Source of the DNA: Tetranychus cinnabarinus
Taxonomy: Eukaryota > Arthropoda > Arachnida > Trombidiformes > Tetranychidae
Length of the DNA: 64,000 bases
Assembly (NCBI GenBank): GCA_022266195.1
Contig: WHVY01000001.1
Span: forward strand, 15,438,001 to 15,502,000
Direction of reading: 5' to 3'
Within the stretch, counting starts at the first letter, position 1. Every line of letters starts with the position of its first letter. The notes below the pieces were generated by a model. It ran no database searches and had not been told where the DNA came from. It saw only the letters and a list, made by a program, of their open reading frames with translations. The position numbers were made by a program, and so were the translations under genes. Shown here in pieces: positions 11,301-26,227 of the stretch.

Positions 11301-14300
11301 GTATTTAATGTATTGATATTCAAATCTATTTAGCTTTTAAGGGAATCGAGATAAACGCTGACCTGAAGCAATGCTATCCTGAGTTATAATGCTGCTCAAT
11401 TTGATTCATGCTCGAGGAAACTTTTGGCAATGTTTTGTTAAAGGATGAAGCTTTCGATTGTTCAATTTGAATGTTATGTGACAAAATTTATGAGTAAACA
11501 AGAGTTTTGTTAAGAGTTTTCAACAATCTTTATGGAATGGATAAAGTTTCGTGATTTTATCTGTTTGTGCCAATCTGATCGTTTTGCTTAAAGATTTTAT
11601 TTTTCTACTTTATATCGGAAATAAGACTATTTGCATCCAATTTAAATTTGGTTGCACAAATAAAGTCTGAGAAAAGCTGAAGAATGCTAAAGAAGCTAAT
11701 ATATGCAAATAGATTAGTAGAAATAAAGTCATCCATGCAAAACAGAATTTAGATGTTATTCACTTCCAAGTGTTCCTACATGAATATCATCATTACTTGA
11801 TCACAAAATTAACTTAAATAGACAACAAACAGCAACCCAGAAAAGGTCCAACGAAAAGTCACGAAAAGTCAATTCTTTTTGTTTTCTAAACAAATATTGT
11901 TTTTAACGGACAAACCTAATGATATGACATCGTTTTAAAGACTAAAATGGTTTGAATTGAACTGTTCATATAACAAGCTCCATGCCTTCTGTACCTGTGG
12001 CTCAATGCAGCCTTTAAAAGTTGTACATGACCGTGACTCTTGACTCGCTTTGCACAACTTGAATATGCTCTTCATCTGTGATCTTAGCCATGCTCGTCGT
12101 ATCATGATGCATATGTAATTTCAAACAGTGAATCAACTTCCTGAGGGGTTGAAAAAGTCACTTAAACTGATCAAACTAGTGTCAAAAGTGATTCCTCAAA
12201 ATTTCTAAGTTTTTCCTTGCCTGCAGGATTGTACTCTTCAAAAGACATGGAAAAACTTTCAAGTAATAATGTTAAAGGTATTACTTAGCTTGTTTCATTA
12301 GAAAAGTTTTATCCGATAAAATAAAATTCTCAACTCAATGTGTTTAAAGCGACACTCTACTCAATCTAACAGTCAATCCAAAGGAAATTGGATTCATGCA
12401 AATTGGCCAAAATTTACCCCCAGAGGTTGGGATATAAACAGCTTATACATTTGATTTACGATTTGAAATGAAAAATTGATTTAGCCTGAAATTGAAAATA
12501 AAAGCCAATAAAGAGTTTAAAAATACTTTTCTGTGTCACACTAATCTGACCATTGATGAACTGCCAACAGAATGAAATTTTCAATGAAACTTGGCCAACT
12601 TTGCTCAACCTTTTCACTTCCCTTGAGTAAATTAATTGAAAAATATCGATTAACATTCACTGTGAGCAAATACAGTTAGCTAATTAGCTAATTTGATTGA
12701 GCCAGTGTCAGTTTCAAGAGTAAAATTTATCACATTTCCTGACAACCCAATGAGATTAAGTTAACCAAAAGTTGAATAAAATATAACGATAAGTGACTAA
12801 ACGAATTGCCAGGTAAATTTGATAACCTTTGATCACCATTCAACTTTTCTGAATATTAATGATTGGAAGAAGAAAGCAAAGAAAAAAGGAAAAGTAGAGC
12901 AAAAGTTTCTAGTCTAGCAAAATAGTCCATCAATATGTAAAAACTCTGGGATTTACAGGGAATGATATTTATCTTGATATTGCTTTTTTTGGCCTTTACC
13001 ATCTTGAGCCATGTTGTTTGGCAGGAAAGCCAGAGTTGGAGGAAGATGATGGAAGAAGAAGAAAACGAAAAGAGATGAAACATGAAATATCATCTTGAAT
13101 CAAGGTTGGAAGCTCTAGAGAATCGTAAATATCAATTCAATTCATGGGTCGCGATCAACACACATATTTTATATCATATTCAGTATTCTTATCTCTGTTT
13201 TTTTTGATCAACTTCTTTAATAAAAAAAATAGTTTTCAGAAAGAAGGAAACAAAAATGAAATGCATAAATTCATTGCCTGTTATCCTGCAGGGAATTTCA
13301 AGTTGACCAATTTAATATGATACTCGTTTAATTCATTGAAAGTCATTTCACATTCAGCACATCATCATCAACATTTTCATCTTTTCTTCTTGCGACATGA
13401 GACACAATTATCTTCATCCATTACCAGCGAGTTAAATGTCAATTAAAGATTATTTAAACTGCCAGAATCACGCTGTTACAATAATACCAATTTAATGTAA
13501 CCATCAACCATTTTCTGGTTAACATTCAGGGATCATGAGCCAACCTAATGAGCTTTATTTACTTTCATTTCAACTCTTTTTCGAAAACTTTTTCTTCTCT
13601 TTTTTTAAAAGTCGAACCAATTGACGAACCAAAAAGAAATTGATAATTGCTTCGAATCTTAAATGCTAGAAATCTGTAAAATTATTCATTTTCTTCCTCA
13701 ATTACAACTCAAGAAACATTGAAAGCTTTTCTGGTTAAGAAGCGAAACTTGGGATTGAATCTTTTTTTATTACAAAAACTTGGTTTAGAGTTTTGAGATT
13801 TTTCCTCCAAAAGTGATTTACTTTGAAATTTGCATATTTTGCCATGGAATCTCTAGAAACTCTAAAAATTGAAATGGATACTCTGATTGGCCAATGATGA
13901 TATCTGATTGAATCTGAGTTCCATGTTGATTCGGTTTAGTAATGCTTTTAATCTAAACAGGAACAGAAAACTCATAAATTAGTGTTTGATTACTAATCTA
14001 TTTGGATATTTGAAAGACTCTGAATGGAAGTGAAAATTAATTTCCTTTTTTATTCTCTTCACTTTTTTCCTTTCCCTTTTCACAGCAAAAATAATTATAT
14101 GAATTATATTATGCATTATTGAAACTGTTAAGCCTCAAGTTATCAAGTATTATTAGTTTCATCTCAAACAATAAAGTAACAGTGAATAAAACAAATGAAC
14201 AACTTGAATAATACTTGGCTCTTTCAATGCCATTACTAGACATTCAATGGTTACCCTTTCACAGGATATTTTATCTCCTCTATTATTAGGATTATGATTG

Positions 14301-17300
14301 TTATTATTTTCATCATTACCAGAATTAATCGCAAGTTTGACAAACAAGAAAAGCTCTGAGTAAAGCAAAAAGGAATGGAAACAATGAAAGCAAGAAAAGG
14401 TTGAAATGGCAAAAATTTTGCGTAAAAAAAGAAGAAAAAAATGTTTCTCTTTTCACAATAAATGTCATTATTCAATTGATTTTTTACTCGATTGAGGTTC
14501 AACCACACTTTGCGGTTTAATCTCATTTGGAACCAACTGAATGTCATCAGAATAAGAATGAAATTTGTTGCAAGATTCAGTTCTAATGAGATTACATTTC
14601 TTCATGTCAAGTTTAAAACAATTGCTATAATTAATAACGTGAACACATTGGCTCAACATTTGACTTCAAGCTGTTGAATCAACTTTTCCAGTAAATTAAA
14701 CATCGAAAATGTTGGCAACAAAATTGACGAGAAAAATGGAAACAAAAATTTTCGACCAAAATTCAGTTGAAAATCTTTTCCATTGATTATTAATATTTAA
14801 AGGTAAAAGGCATTTCAACTTTTCCTTTTCGCTCAATTTCAGATGAATGAATTTTGATGACATTTTTCTTGAGCTTTTCATTTTTGATTAACCTTTACAA
14901 GCCACTTGATATCAAAGAGTAAGTAATGAACCTGAATCGAGTTGGCCAATGACCAAGACTTGAAGTTGAATTATTTAAGCAAGACTATCATGAAGATAAT
15001 CCAATTGAAAGGTTCATTTCATTTTTCAACTTTTACAAAATTACTTATTGGGAGTGAAAACAAAAAAAGTTTATTCTATTACAAGAAAAGCAAATATTGA
15101 TAAGTTGAACACTTTTCTTTGAGAAACATTTAATATTTGTTTTACCATTTAACAGTTTGAAGGTTAACATTCATACAATTTTAAATAAAGTTTAAAAAAG
15201 GATACTTTTTATGCTTTTCACTCCCAGTTTTGTTGGAGTTTTTTTTCAAGTTTTGCTATTTTTAATCTTTTACTTAATAATTTTGTTTTGAAAAAAGTCA
15301 TTTAATTGTTGATCATTTTGAACACTTTTTCATGAGATTCGAGGAAATTGAGAAAATGATGAATGTGATTTGGAAAAGGATTTGGACTGAATAGTTGTTT
15401 ACTTGAAATGAACATTAGATCGTTTCGTTGGAAAAGTAAATGCAACTGAATTCGTTTCAATATATTTGCTTCTAGTTTATATTGATGTGTACAGGGAGTT
15501 TCTGGGTGAATGTTGAAAAGAGAAAAAATGTTTTTCTCCAAAAGTTCATTGAAAATTCTTTGAATACTTTTCCATGATTAATGTCCAACTGTGTGAAGCA
15601 TTATTCGTTGACGATCTTTTCATCACTTGACCAAATTGTCGTTTCATTGGTAAATCACAAAACAACTAATCATGAATCTTCAAGTTTATGATTCCCTGGA
15701 AATGAACTTTTGATCTCATTATTAATCAACTATGAAAAGTGTTGAAGCCCGTTGAAACGAACCCGGCGAAAGGAAGAAGAAAAAAAAGTTCAATCCAATG
15801 ATTGATTATCGTCACTCAAAAAGCGCATTTATTGAATCACTTGAAGCCAGAAAAGAGAAAATGTCAAATTATTTTTTATTCCAATCCTTTTTTCCTCATG
15901 TATAATAACACAGCTTTTTGTAGCCAAATGATTGATTCAAATTGAATTCAAAGTCGAACTTTTTTTTCTCATTTTTTCTCGCAAAATTTATTCATCCATT
16001 TTCCTCAGAATGCTTGCTCTGCAAAGGCAAAAATGATTATCAATTTTGTCGCCTTGGTGTTGAGCCAGATTTGACAAAATTTAAGTGCAAATCTGTGATT
16101 ATCATGTTAATGGTTGCTGAACTTTTTTATCCCTTCACAAGGTCAATGTTTAAGAACAAAATTGCCAATCATTTTCATGGCTAAATGGCAAACAAATTGC
16201 AAGTTCAACAAGTTGAAGAAAGTACTTGAACCTTTGTCGAAAGTTTTTTTTCGTTGCTCCATTTGCATTAACTTTGTACATTTACTCATCTTTTTTGTCC
16301 TCAAAACTTGTCCAAGTTCGTCTATTCTCTGTTCGCTAATGTTCGCTCATTGCTCTAATCATCATTAAATTGCATTTCACCTTCTTATTTGCTCTAAGTA
16401 ATTGAAGTAGTTTTCCAAACCATTGAATTTACTGACACAAAAATTGCGATATAAAAGATTAACTATTTGCTATTTAATTTCAAGTAAAAGGGAAACTTTA
16501 TTTTCATCATTTTCTTTTCTTCCTTCCTTGCTCTTCATCAGACACTCTCTTTTTCACCTCTTTTTCATGATTACTTTTCCCGAGTACCATGGTGGTTAGA
16601 AAACTTGTATTCACAGTAAAGAGTAAAGTTTAACCGAAAAGGGAAACAACCGTTTAAAGGAGAGAGAAAAAAAAGTTTGGAGTGAATGGACAGAAAAAAA
16701 GAGTAATTTGGTCATCAGAAAAGATTAAGATTATCTTTTTCATTCTGTTGAGTGTGAAAAAAGTACGCTTGACACACATTCGAAGATTTGTGAACAAGAT
16801 TAATGAGGTTAAATTAGTGTTGGACCGATTGTTGAAGTGAATTGAGGTTACTTTACTTGCCACTTTAATCCCAACATTTGGAAACATCTCAACCGAGGAT
16901 AGTTTCTCCTCTAGGTTGACTCGAGACTACACTGGCTAATCAATTATTGAACGGGTCAACATTCATCTTGTTCAGTTTTTACAATTTCATTTCATTCCAG
17001 GTAAATAACCTTTGATGAACATTTTCATTTTCATGTCAAGCAAAAATGGAGAAAAATGATTCAACTTTTGTACTTTATTCAATTTATCAAAATTGTTGAG
17101 AAGGAAATGAAATTTTGTGTGTAAATTTGTGAAAAAACACACACACAAAATGAATTTTTTCAAGTTGCTATTTTTCATTTGATACAGCGTAATATAAGTT
17201 ATTAGAGTCGCAGTTGCAAACAGTTTCAAAATGTTATATCCACTTGAAATGGTTGATTGTGATATTAATAAAGTACAGATTAAAGTTGAAGTTCAATATT

Positions 17301-20300
17301 GAATGAAAGCAAATGCTCTTGAAATGCTTTGACTGTAAGGCAAACAGCTTTTAGTCATAGTTGGTAACATTTGATAGCAACAGAAAACTGGACAATTATT
17401 GAGCAAACAAATTACATCAAAATAATAAACCAATTAAACTATTTGCTTAATATCGTCGTGTTATGTTTCCATTGAAAATGAGCAAATGATATTTATAACA
17501 TCATTATAATGTTTTGCAACAATAGCAAGTCTTTAACCTTTGGAGTGAATTGCGTTTTATCCTTAAAGTTGCTTTGCTCTTCAAAGTTCCAGACTTTAGA
17601 GGCTTAATTCAGACGTTATTTTGGTTTATCAAGCTTCTTCGAACCTGATCAATCTCAGAATATCGAATGTATTAAACTGATTATGTTTGTTCAAAGTTAA
17701 GATTCTTTTTCTAGTTTGAGTTTAAATGTTTATTATTGTGTTATTATTGATCTTTGGTTACATTAAGAGGCGGAAGAGTCAAGGTTTTTACATCTTTTGA
17801 TTGACTCTAAATGGATGAATAATATTCAATGATTACATGTCCAGCATTTCCTCTTGCATCAATCATCTAACTCAAGGAATGTTAATTAAGCTAAGAAAAG
17901 TTTGTGAGGAGTCGAAAGCTTCGTCTAAATGGATCGAGAAAGTTTCGTCTTTTTTATTCTTCTTTTTCCGTCTGGATAGACAGTTGTTCATCTTGAATTT
18001 CCAATTGATTTTCGATCTTTTTCTTGTTTATTCTTGTTTCGTTATAAAACATGAAACATAACCAAAAATGCCATTAAGTTGGCCCTTAGAAAGCTCATCA
18101 TTTTACCAAAGATAAACTTTTCTCCTTGCAATAAGGTTGAGGAATCATCTAAAAGCTAAAAGTTACTTGTAATGTTAATCTCGTGAATGAACAACTGGAC
18201 AGCAAAAGAAATTGTTTTTTCGACATTTTTTGGCTTTTCGAGGATCAAAAGGCAGCACAAGATGAGATTACTCGAGTAAACAGTGAAAGGCAAGACAATG
18301 GCAACAGAAGTAATAATAAAGTGAAAAAATTATCGTTAACCAAGTAAAGGAAAAGTTGAATAGTTTTGAAACAAAAAGCAATAACAAAGCAAAAATATTA
18401 AGCAATGAAACAGAAAGCCAAATGTCAGTCTGATTAATGGATGGGTTTGGGTACAAAATTGGGTTGCTTTACGAAACATGATGATGTTGAGGGAAAAAGT
18501 CAATGAAAGTTAAACGTTATGGTAAACAATATTATGATTACATAAATAATTGTCACCTGAGATTGAAACTGTCAGGTGGAGAGAAAAAAGTGTTTACACA
18601 ATTTTTTCTCTTCTCTTTGGCCTTTTCACTTTTCCTCTCATTTCCAAACTCATCTCGAGTCTTGAAGTTGACAATTATTCAAAGATAATTGCTGTTCAAT
18701 TGAATGGAAATCAAACAGAGCAAAGTTGATGAAATGCTTGACGAACATCATTTTTTGTTAATAATTTTCATCTCTATCGAGTTTTGGAACTTTGCAAACC
18801 TCACTTTTTTCTCTCTTCTCACCATGCAATTTCAGAGCTTTTTTTTCATGCTTTCCAAGAATATTAATAATAGACTGAATAGAATGAGTTTCTTCATTTT
18901 TGGGTATCTAAATGTTTATTTCATGAATAAAAAAAGCTCATATACAGAGATGAATTTATGATTTAAAAGTTTTCCTTGTTAAACAACTTGTTCAACTGTT
19001 TACTTTTGCCACTTTTCATTTTCATATCTGATTTGATTTCTTTTGTTGCCTTTGACTTTGAATTTTGTGCTGGAGTTAAGTGAAAATTATTGATGGAATT
19101 AGGTTTAGTTAATCATTTCATATTAGATAACCTTTACACTTCTCAAGATGACAAGCATGGAAAGGTTAGAAGAAGAAAATATTCTCATTTATTCAAAAGA
19201 TAATCTTGATATTTATATTACAAGTAGCCCATTATAAGTTGCTTATTATCATGATTTTCATTGAAATTCCAAGCTCAATTTCCAGGTTAAGTTGGATCAT
19301 TTAAGGTTAGTAAATGAATATTTATCGGTTGAACAGGCTTTAAATGAGGCTTGGGAGTTGAATGGGATTGCACTGGGAGTAAACTGGGAGTGAAGTAATG
19401 AAAGGTTAACTTGTCAAGCAGCAAGAAACAAGAGTAAAACTCTTGTAATTGTAAGCTCATAGAAATGAATGAATATTATTGAACTTCATCTTGAACTTCA
19501 TTTTTTACAGCCTTTAAGCTTCAAGAATCCCACATTCATAATCACAGAATGCTGCGATTCGAGTGTTTCTCGGTCAATCATAGATTTTGACATTTCTCAT
19601 GATTAATATGAAAAGATAAAAAATTGAGCGAAAATCACAATTTAAATGTTATCATGTGCTTGGATAACGGTGAATAAAAGAATCGTCTTGGAACTTTTGT
19701 GTTTCTTGAGCAACATTTTTGCTCGATTCATAAAGAAAATGTGGAAATTCTTTTGAACTTTTTTATCATGTGCTTGGAATGAATCATTGGTAAATCGTTG
19801 ATATCATTACTGTTAATACCTTCATTGATATGTTTTCAGTCAAATTTTCCGTATCAATCATTTGACCTTCTCATGAGGATTAACTTTAATTCAATGAATG
19901 GCAACTTTGGTTCAACATGGTGAAACAGATTTTTCTTTTTATCTTCCCTTGGATTTCCTTCTCTTCTTTTCATTTCACCTGTCCATGTATCCAACTGTTC
20001 AATTCCAACTGAATTATCTTCTCAAGTATCTAATTGATATTCATATGATAATAGAATTTCTTCTTTTTTCTTCTCCTTTTTCTCTCTTGTCTGTTCTTTT
20101 CTCAAAGTGACGCAAAATTTCGTCTCTTCTATTGTGTTGTGATAACAAGGAATATTCTGATATTAAGAATAAATCTGTCAATTTATTTGTTCCAATTTTA
20201 TTTATGTATTCCAAAAGATGCATTTAAACTCTGCTAACTAAATGTTATTAACTTGGATTTATCATCACAACTAAATAAGAAAAATTGCTATTTTTGTGTC

Positions 20301-21459
20301 TCTCTTTCAGGAAAGAATAAAAGATTCATCAGAGAAAAATAAAGCCAATTCTCTAATCAGATAACATGGGAAACAGCATGAATGAAAATCCATCAAAAAA
20401 TGCTAATTTCCAGTGAAAAAGAACAAGAAAAGAACAAGAAAATGTCGAAAGACATCCAACTTGAAATGTTTCTTGCAAAACTCATCTTTCATAACTATTG
20501 ACCAAAGAAGTAAAAAAAGTAAGAAAAGTGAAATTCAATGAAGGAAAAGATGAAAGGTAAAAGACAAAATGCAACGAAATGATTGCAAGTGAATAATTTA
20601 CCTTTACGATCAAATTACAATTGAAATTAAATTATTATTCCCAGATATTCATGCATTAATAAGATGAAAAGGAAACATTAACGAACCCAGAAAAGGAAAG
20701 AAAGTTGCTTTTCCAGTGAACACCATCGACTATCGAGACTGTCATTTGATAATACTGTGGTTACCAATTCGTGAAATGTTCAATTTGACTGATTGAACCT
20801 TTAATGGTCACCTTGTCTGTTCAGTGCAAGTTCATTGTAAACTCTTTGACTTGCGCATTTCTCTGTGAGTAAACTTTACACTTAGACTTTCATTCAGTAT
20901 AACATGGCAATTGTCATGATGAGGATGATTACATGTGAATAGTGAATGGATATAAAGATTATCACAAAGCAAAGTGTAAAGTTTAAAAGGATATGAAAAG
21001 AAGAAAGAAAACATTTTCGTCTTTTCTGTTGAACCAAATTTTCTAATTCCACTTTTCTCTTTTTCCACCTTTTCACAGGCAGTTAATGTTTATCGTCAAC
21101 GACAAGTGAATGTTTAACTTGCATTTGCTTTTCATCAAATTCAACCAAAGTTTCATCTCACACTTTCGGCAAAGTGCTTTGGACAGTTTGCTTGAGCAGT
21201 AAAAACCAATAATTGCAACTCTTTACCAAAACTGTTCAATCATTTTCTTCATTTTTTTTTCTTCTTCTCAAGTGAATAATGTGAACAAAGTGTCAGACGA
21301 ATGGTCAACTAAAAGTCTCATTTTCTCATCATTCACTGTTACGGTTAACATCATCATGTGTGGTGTTGTGTCTTTAGTGACTTTGTTTGCTTCTGTTTAA
21401 TTAATGACTGCAAAGGTTCCAAAAGATTGAACTAAAGAATCACAATCCCAGTGCCGAAG
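5336..21459. other. 16-kb gene-poor region
   Basis: I see no supportable gene, RNA gene or transposon here. Open frames are at most about 100 codons, hydrophobic or low-complexity, and often overlap on both strands. Long T-rich/A-rich tracts and a short (AC)n run at 17137-17147 are present. The stretch immediately upstream of 21460 could contain a 5' untranslated exon or promoter of the receptor gene, but no signal decides this. Confidence 0.5.
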
Positions 21460-22701
21460 ATGGATCCACCTGGAATCAACAACATTTTCAGTCAACTACG
21501 AACTCTTTACTCACCTTCACCTTCATCATCACATTTACCCTCTTCACCCTTGTCCGATTCATCTGAAGAACCTCTTTACTTGGACCATTTATCAGTTGAC
21601 CCTTCACTCAACTCGACGGGAACTTCATTTTGTGGATCGCTCATTTCTTCCCTCGATCCAAATGTGTCACAAATTTACGCCGATGAATGTTCATTTGCCA
21701 ATGTTGAAGAGGTTGTCCGAATTTTGGTTCCTCTCGTCTTCTCAATCATTGTAGTCATTGGTTTACTGGGTAATTCACTGGTCGTCATTGTCGTCCTTTG
21801 GGACGATCAGATGCGCTCAACAACCAATGTACTTATATTCAACCTGGCAGTTGCCGATTTACTTTTCATCATTTTCTGTGTTCCCTTTACGGCAACCGAT
21901 TATGCTCTTAAATACTGGCCCTTTGGGGACATTTGGTGTCGCATTGTACAGTATCTCATCTACGTGTCTGCCTTTGCCTCCATCTACACTCTTGTCCTCA
22001 TGTCACTTGATCGTTTTCTTGCCGTAGTCCATCCCATTGCTTCCCTTTCCATTCGAACTGAGGTCAATGCCTACAGAGCGATAACCATCCTTTGGATAGC
22101 AATAATATTTCTATGTCTTCCTATTTTAATTGTTCACCAAGTCCACGTCGACCTCGACAGTGAAACATCCCACTTGTGCCACATCAATCCAGCCGAGAAT
22201 AAATTTTTTGCTCCTTCCGTGTTCCTCTCCTCTTATGCTATCCCACTCACTCTTGCCTTTGTACTCTATGTGTACATGTTGAAACGTCTTTGGCACAATG
22301 ACATTAGAACTGGCCGGTCTGTTCGAAACAAGAGAAAAGTCACTCGAATGGTTGTCGTTGTTGTGGTCATTTTTGCCATCTGCTGGGGACCCATTCACAT
22401 TGTCCTCACTCTAAGGTCTCAGGGAATGTTTGAACCCGACTCTAAATTCAAGTTGGTCACTCTGATTGTTTCTCAAATTTTGGCTTACATCAACTCTTGC
22501 ATCAATCCAATTTTGTACGCCTTTTTGTCGGAAAATTTTCGCAAAGCTTTTCGAAAGGTTATCTCTTGTCGTCCAAGTGGCTCACGTCGACGCCATGATC
22601 GTCCAGGCTCAGCTAAAGAGGAAACCAATAGGATGGACGAGTTAACAACGGCAACGTGCCAAACAACCAAACGAACTGAGCTCACAAATGGATGTGTATG
22701 A
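21460..22701 (+). CDS. Allatostatin-A-type (galanin-like) G-protein-coupled receptor
   Basis: A 413-aa class A GPCR for a neuropeptide, acting at the plasma membrane. The open frame extends to a GTG at 21451, but the first ATG is at 21460 (protein begins MDPPGIN). The roughly 85-residue Ser/Pro-rich N-terminus has two N-glycosylation sequons (N51-S-T, N68-V-S). Seven hydrophobic helices follow, with hallmarks GNSLVV (TM1), NLAVADLL (TM2), the TM3/ECL2 cysteines (C160, C240), DRFLAVVHP at the end of TM3, CWGP (TM6) and NPILYAF (TM7). The DRF variant of DRY followed by LAVVHP is characteristic of allatostatin-A receptors, which signal through Gi/Gq after binding FGL-amide peptides. The coding region has no intron. 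A polyadenylation signal AATAAA lies at 22796-22801. The ligand assignment is by family resemblance only. Confidence 0.9.
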   Translation: MDPPGINNIFSQLRTLYSPSPSSSHLPSSPLSDSSEEPLYLDHLSVDPSLNSTGTSFCGSLISSLDPNVSQIYADECSFANVEEVVRILVPLVFSIIVVIGLLGNSLVVIVVLWDDQMRSTTNVLIFNLAVADLLFIIFCVPFTATDYALKYWPFGDIWCRIVQYLIYVSAFASIYTLVLMSLDRFLAVVHPIASLSIRTEVNAYRAITILWIAIIFLCLPILIVHQVHVDLDSETSHLCHINPAENKFFAPSVFLSSYAIPLTLAFVLYVYMLKRLWHNDIRTGRSVRNKRKVTRMVVVVVVIFAICWGPIHIVLTLRSQGMFEPDSKFKLVTLIVSQILAYINSCINPILYAFLSENFRKAFRKVISCRPSGSRRRHDRPGSAKEETNRMDELTTATCQTTKRTELTNGCV

Positions 22702-25700
22702 TGTCAAGTTCAATCGAAATTGTCATTGATAAAGTGTAAAACACTCAGTGTTTCAGTGAGGAAACTGCAAAAAAAAGCAAAAAATCGAATGGAATAATAA
22801 ATTTATTTTTTCTCTTTCCATTCTCATTCTCATCTTTAAATAATAAAAATTGTTATCAATCCAAAAACTCGAAGGTTAACAGATTCAATGATTAAAAAAG
22901 TCCACAGATAAGTGGGTTTCTATTCAAACCAGCAAAAGTAAAACAACAAAAAAATTATTACCAATCAAATTCACAATTCTCATGAAATTTTGCTAAGAGC
23001 TGAATTTCACTGATAAAACTGGAAGTCGGACACTTTTTCAATCAATTTATCCAACCAAGGATCAGGATTATTAACAGTCAGAACTTTTCTGATCTAATAC
23101 GCATTACTTTGTGATGCCTTCCATAATATTTTATGAGATCCATATTTTGAATCAAAGTTGCTTTCAATGCACAAAGATACTAAAAATGAGGCAAAACTAG
23201 TTAACTTAGCATTCATCGTCGGTACAATATTATTGTAGCAACAATGATGGGTCGAACAGGCAAAATCGGCTTTTGAAATCAATATGAATCTATTGAAAGG
23301 TTTAATACAAAAATCAGTTTGAACCAGGTTAGTTTGACAAAATGAAATGAAAAATTTTCGATAAAATCACATTCGAAATTGAAAGTCGATTCGAGCACTT
23401 TTGTGCAATTTTAAATACACGAAAAGTGTCCGACTGCCACCTTTATCATTTAGAGTTTCAACTCTTCGATAAATTATATGAGAATCGTGAATTTGATTGG
23501 CGATACTTTTTGCTATTTCGTCTTTTCGCTCATTTGCTTTTACTGTTTTGAGCCTAAACCACAAAACACTCTAACTTGCTGTTTTCCTGCTCGCCCAAAG
23601 TTGAATCTATACTCAATTGATAAATCAGTTTTACCGCTCAAAGTTCATTGTTTATTAGAATCAAATCAACTTTAATCACCAAAGTAAACCGTCACAATCA
23701 GTTATCAAGTTCAAAGTTTAACTGTTCAAGATTGACATTTTTTGTCACTTTAATAATGCAAAATGAGCTGATGAGAAACACAACCTTGATCAGCAATAAA
23801 ACTGCGATCACCATTATTCAAGAGTTGCTTTCCAAAATGAAAAGTAGACAAAATTTCAAAGCAACTTATCCATCCATAATGAGTTACTGGGTCAAGCATT
23901 TTAATTAACTTTGAATACAAAATAATGTAATCGTTTGAATTAGTAAACTTTACGCAGAGACAATGATGTGAACCAGTCAACATTTATGATTCTGCAAAGA
24001 CTTTAAATTTTAATTTAAACCTTTTGCAACTTGGCAACCAAAAAAGCTTACCAGTAAAAGCAGAGATTTGAGGGGAAAATTTAATCAGTTGAAATTTAAG
24101 GCAATCAACTCAACAAGAATGACTTGAAGAAAATGCATGATGAGTTCAAGTCAACTTTATAAACCATTAATATTTTATCATGAGTTGGCTTCAAGTCTAA
24201 TGTATTTTGATTATTTTGCCTATGAACAGCTTCAAAGGTAAAGGTTGCAAGAGGGAAAGAAAAGTGAAAAATCTGTCTTTTCATATTAAGCTCAACATGA
24301 ATAACAAGTGACCTGAACCAATGAACATTATCGTTTTTTCCCTGACTTCTTTCTTTTCCCTGTTCAGATCTTTTTTCTTTCAGATCTGCTGATCATTTGG
24401 AGGTCAAATAAACCCACAACTATTATCTTGAAATGTAAAAATATTGAGATTCTGTTTCATCTAAAACCTTTGACTTCTTTTAATGATCGCTTCAACTTGT
24501 TCCCTGTAATCTTGAACCTACTGATGTTGCCCATGATAATGAAGAGAAGGCAAAAAAAGAGTTCCAAGTGTCTCATGTTAACCATTGTAAAGAATATCTT
24601 TTTTTCTCTCTTCTGTTTACTTCTTTTTTCCTTCCAATGCAGATTCTTGTTGAATAAATGATGGTTAAATGATGAAAATGTGAAACAAAATCTGTGATTA
24701 AATTGAATTTTACCTTCATTAATGTGGATGGAAAAAAAGTTACGTAAATGTTTATCAGTTCAACTCGATAGTTCTATTGACTCTGCCATGATGTGGAACC
24801 ATTTCAAGTTGAGCTGATTGAATGCTCAAACACTCACCTTAGGTAAACGGAAAACAGCAAAATGGCTCTTGAACCATTTCATTATTTACTGTCAATATTA
24901 CGAAAGATGCTTCAGTTTCATTCACATTTTGCGCGAAAATTCATTGATAATGTTTTCTCCAAGTTTTGGGTTCATGATGCTTTTCAATATCTCATGGTTC
25001 CTTGATTTCAAAGTGTTTCAAGGAATGGAAATCATTTCAGAAAACTTCTTACTCAACATGAAACTTTACATATTCAAAGTTCGTAACAATTCAACTTTTC
25101 TTGGCATTTCATGACATTTGAAACGTTTTCATTTCATCTAAAGTTATTGAAAGTGAAATATCAATTACAAGATTCTCAACATATTGTAAAACTTTTGAAT
25201 GCTACACAAGAAAACTTTAAACTTTAAATATTCATGGTATAATTGGATTAGCTGATGAGCATCTGGTTGTAACAAGAAGTTCTGATGATTTTTCAGTTGG
25301 TAATCCATGCTCGTTTGTGGTATTAATTTTCTTTGGCTACTTTTTTTACCATTAAAGTAACAAAGAAAAAAGGAAAAATAACAAATGAGCAAAACAATTA
25401 AACCATCAAACTGTAAAAATCAGTCAATTGTTATTAATCAATTATTTTGCTTCAAATAATTTTCCATTCAACTTTTTTTTTCTTCAAATTTTCTGTTCTT
25501 TTATTTCTTAACCTATTCTTTGGAAACTTTGTAGTCAACAATAAAAAAACCATCGACAGTTGAGAAGCAATTAAAAACGACTTTTCAACTGTTTACATTT
25601 CCAAGAATCAATAATTAATTAGCGAAAAGGCAAAATACAGAAATTGAAAAACTTAAGATTACTAATTAAAGTGTTTTCAAGATCATTTTCAGCATGAAAT

Positions 25701-26227
25701 CTTTTGAAAGAAAAGGATAAATTCATAATTAAGGATACTTTTCTTTACTTATTTCGTCAAACTTTCATTCCTTTATACAAACAATGTTACGATTTAAAAC
25801 GCAGTATTTTCTCGGCAGCTTGAAGAAACTTAAGTATACACAGAATCAGAAATTATCAGAAAGCAGAAAATTGTCTGAGTTCGACGATAATTTTTCTCGG
25901 TTTTATGTAGCTTTGGTAATTTTTAAGATATTAGTATTGAGCATTGGTAGGGCTAAATAGCATTTCCCCTCTCTAGAAGAGTTACAAATCTTTTCAATGT
26001 AGGATGCTAGCGAGTTCGAGACTATAAAATGAGCAAAAACTTCCAGAAAATCTTAACAAAAAAGGTTGAACGAATAACTTTAAAGTTCCAAATTTCAAAC
26101 TCTTCAATCATAATTTATTCAAAGTTCAAATACTTTAATAGTTCAAACTAACACAAAGTCTGACACAGATTATTCTTGCAACATGATCATGAATAAGTTA
26201 AACAGTTGGATTTTGGTTATCATCTAA
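22702..26227. other. Intergenic, no gene seen
   Basis: Contains the receptor 3' UTR (poly-A signal near 22796), then AT-rich sequence with no recognisable gene. Short open frames on both strands lack family resemblance. Confidence 0.5.

Noticed and set aside
21758..22685. Open frames overlapping the GPCR on both strands (21758-22027 +, 22398-22126 -, 22685-22485 -)
   Set aside because: Frame shadows of a strongly conserved receptor. No domain of their own.
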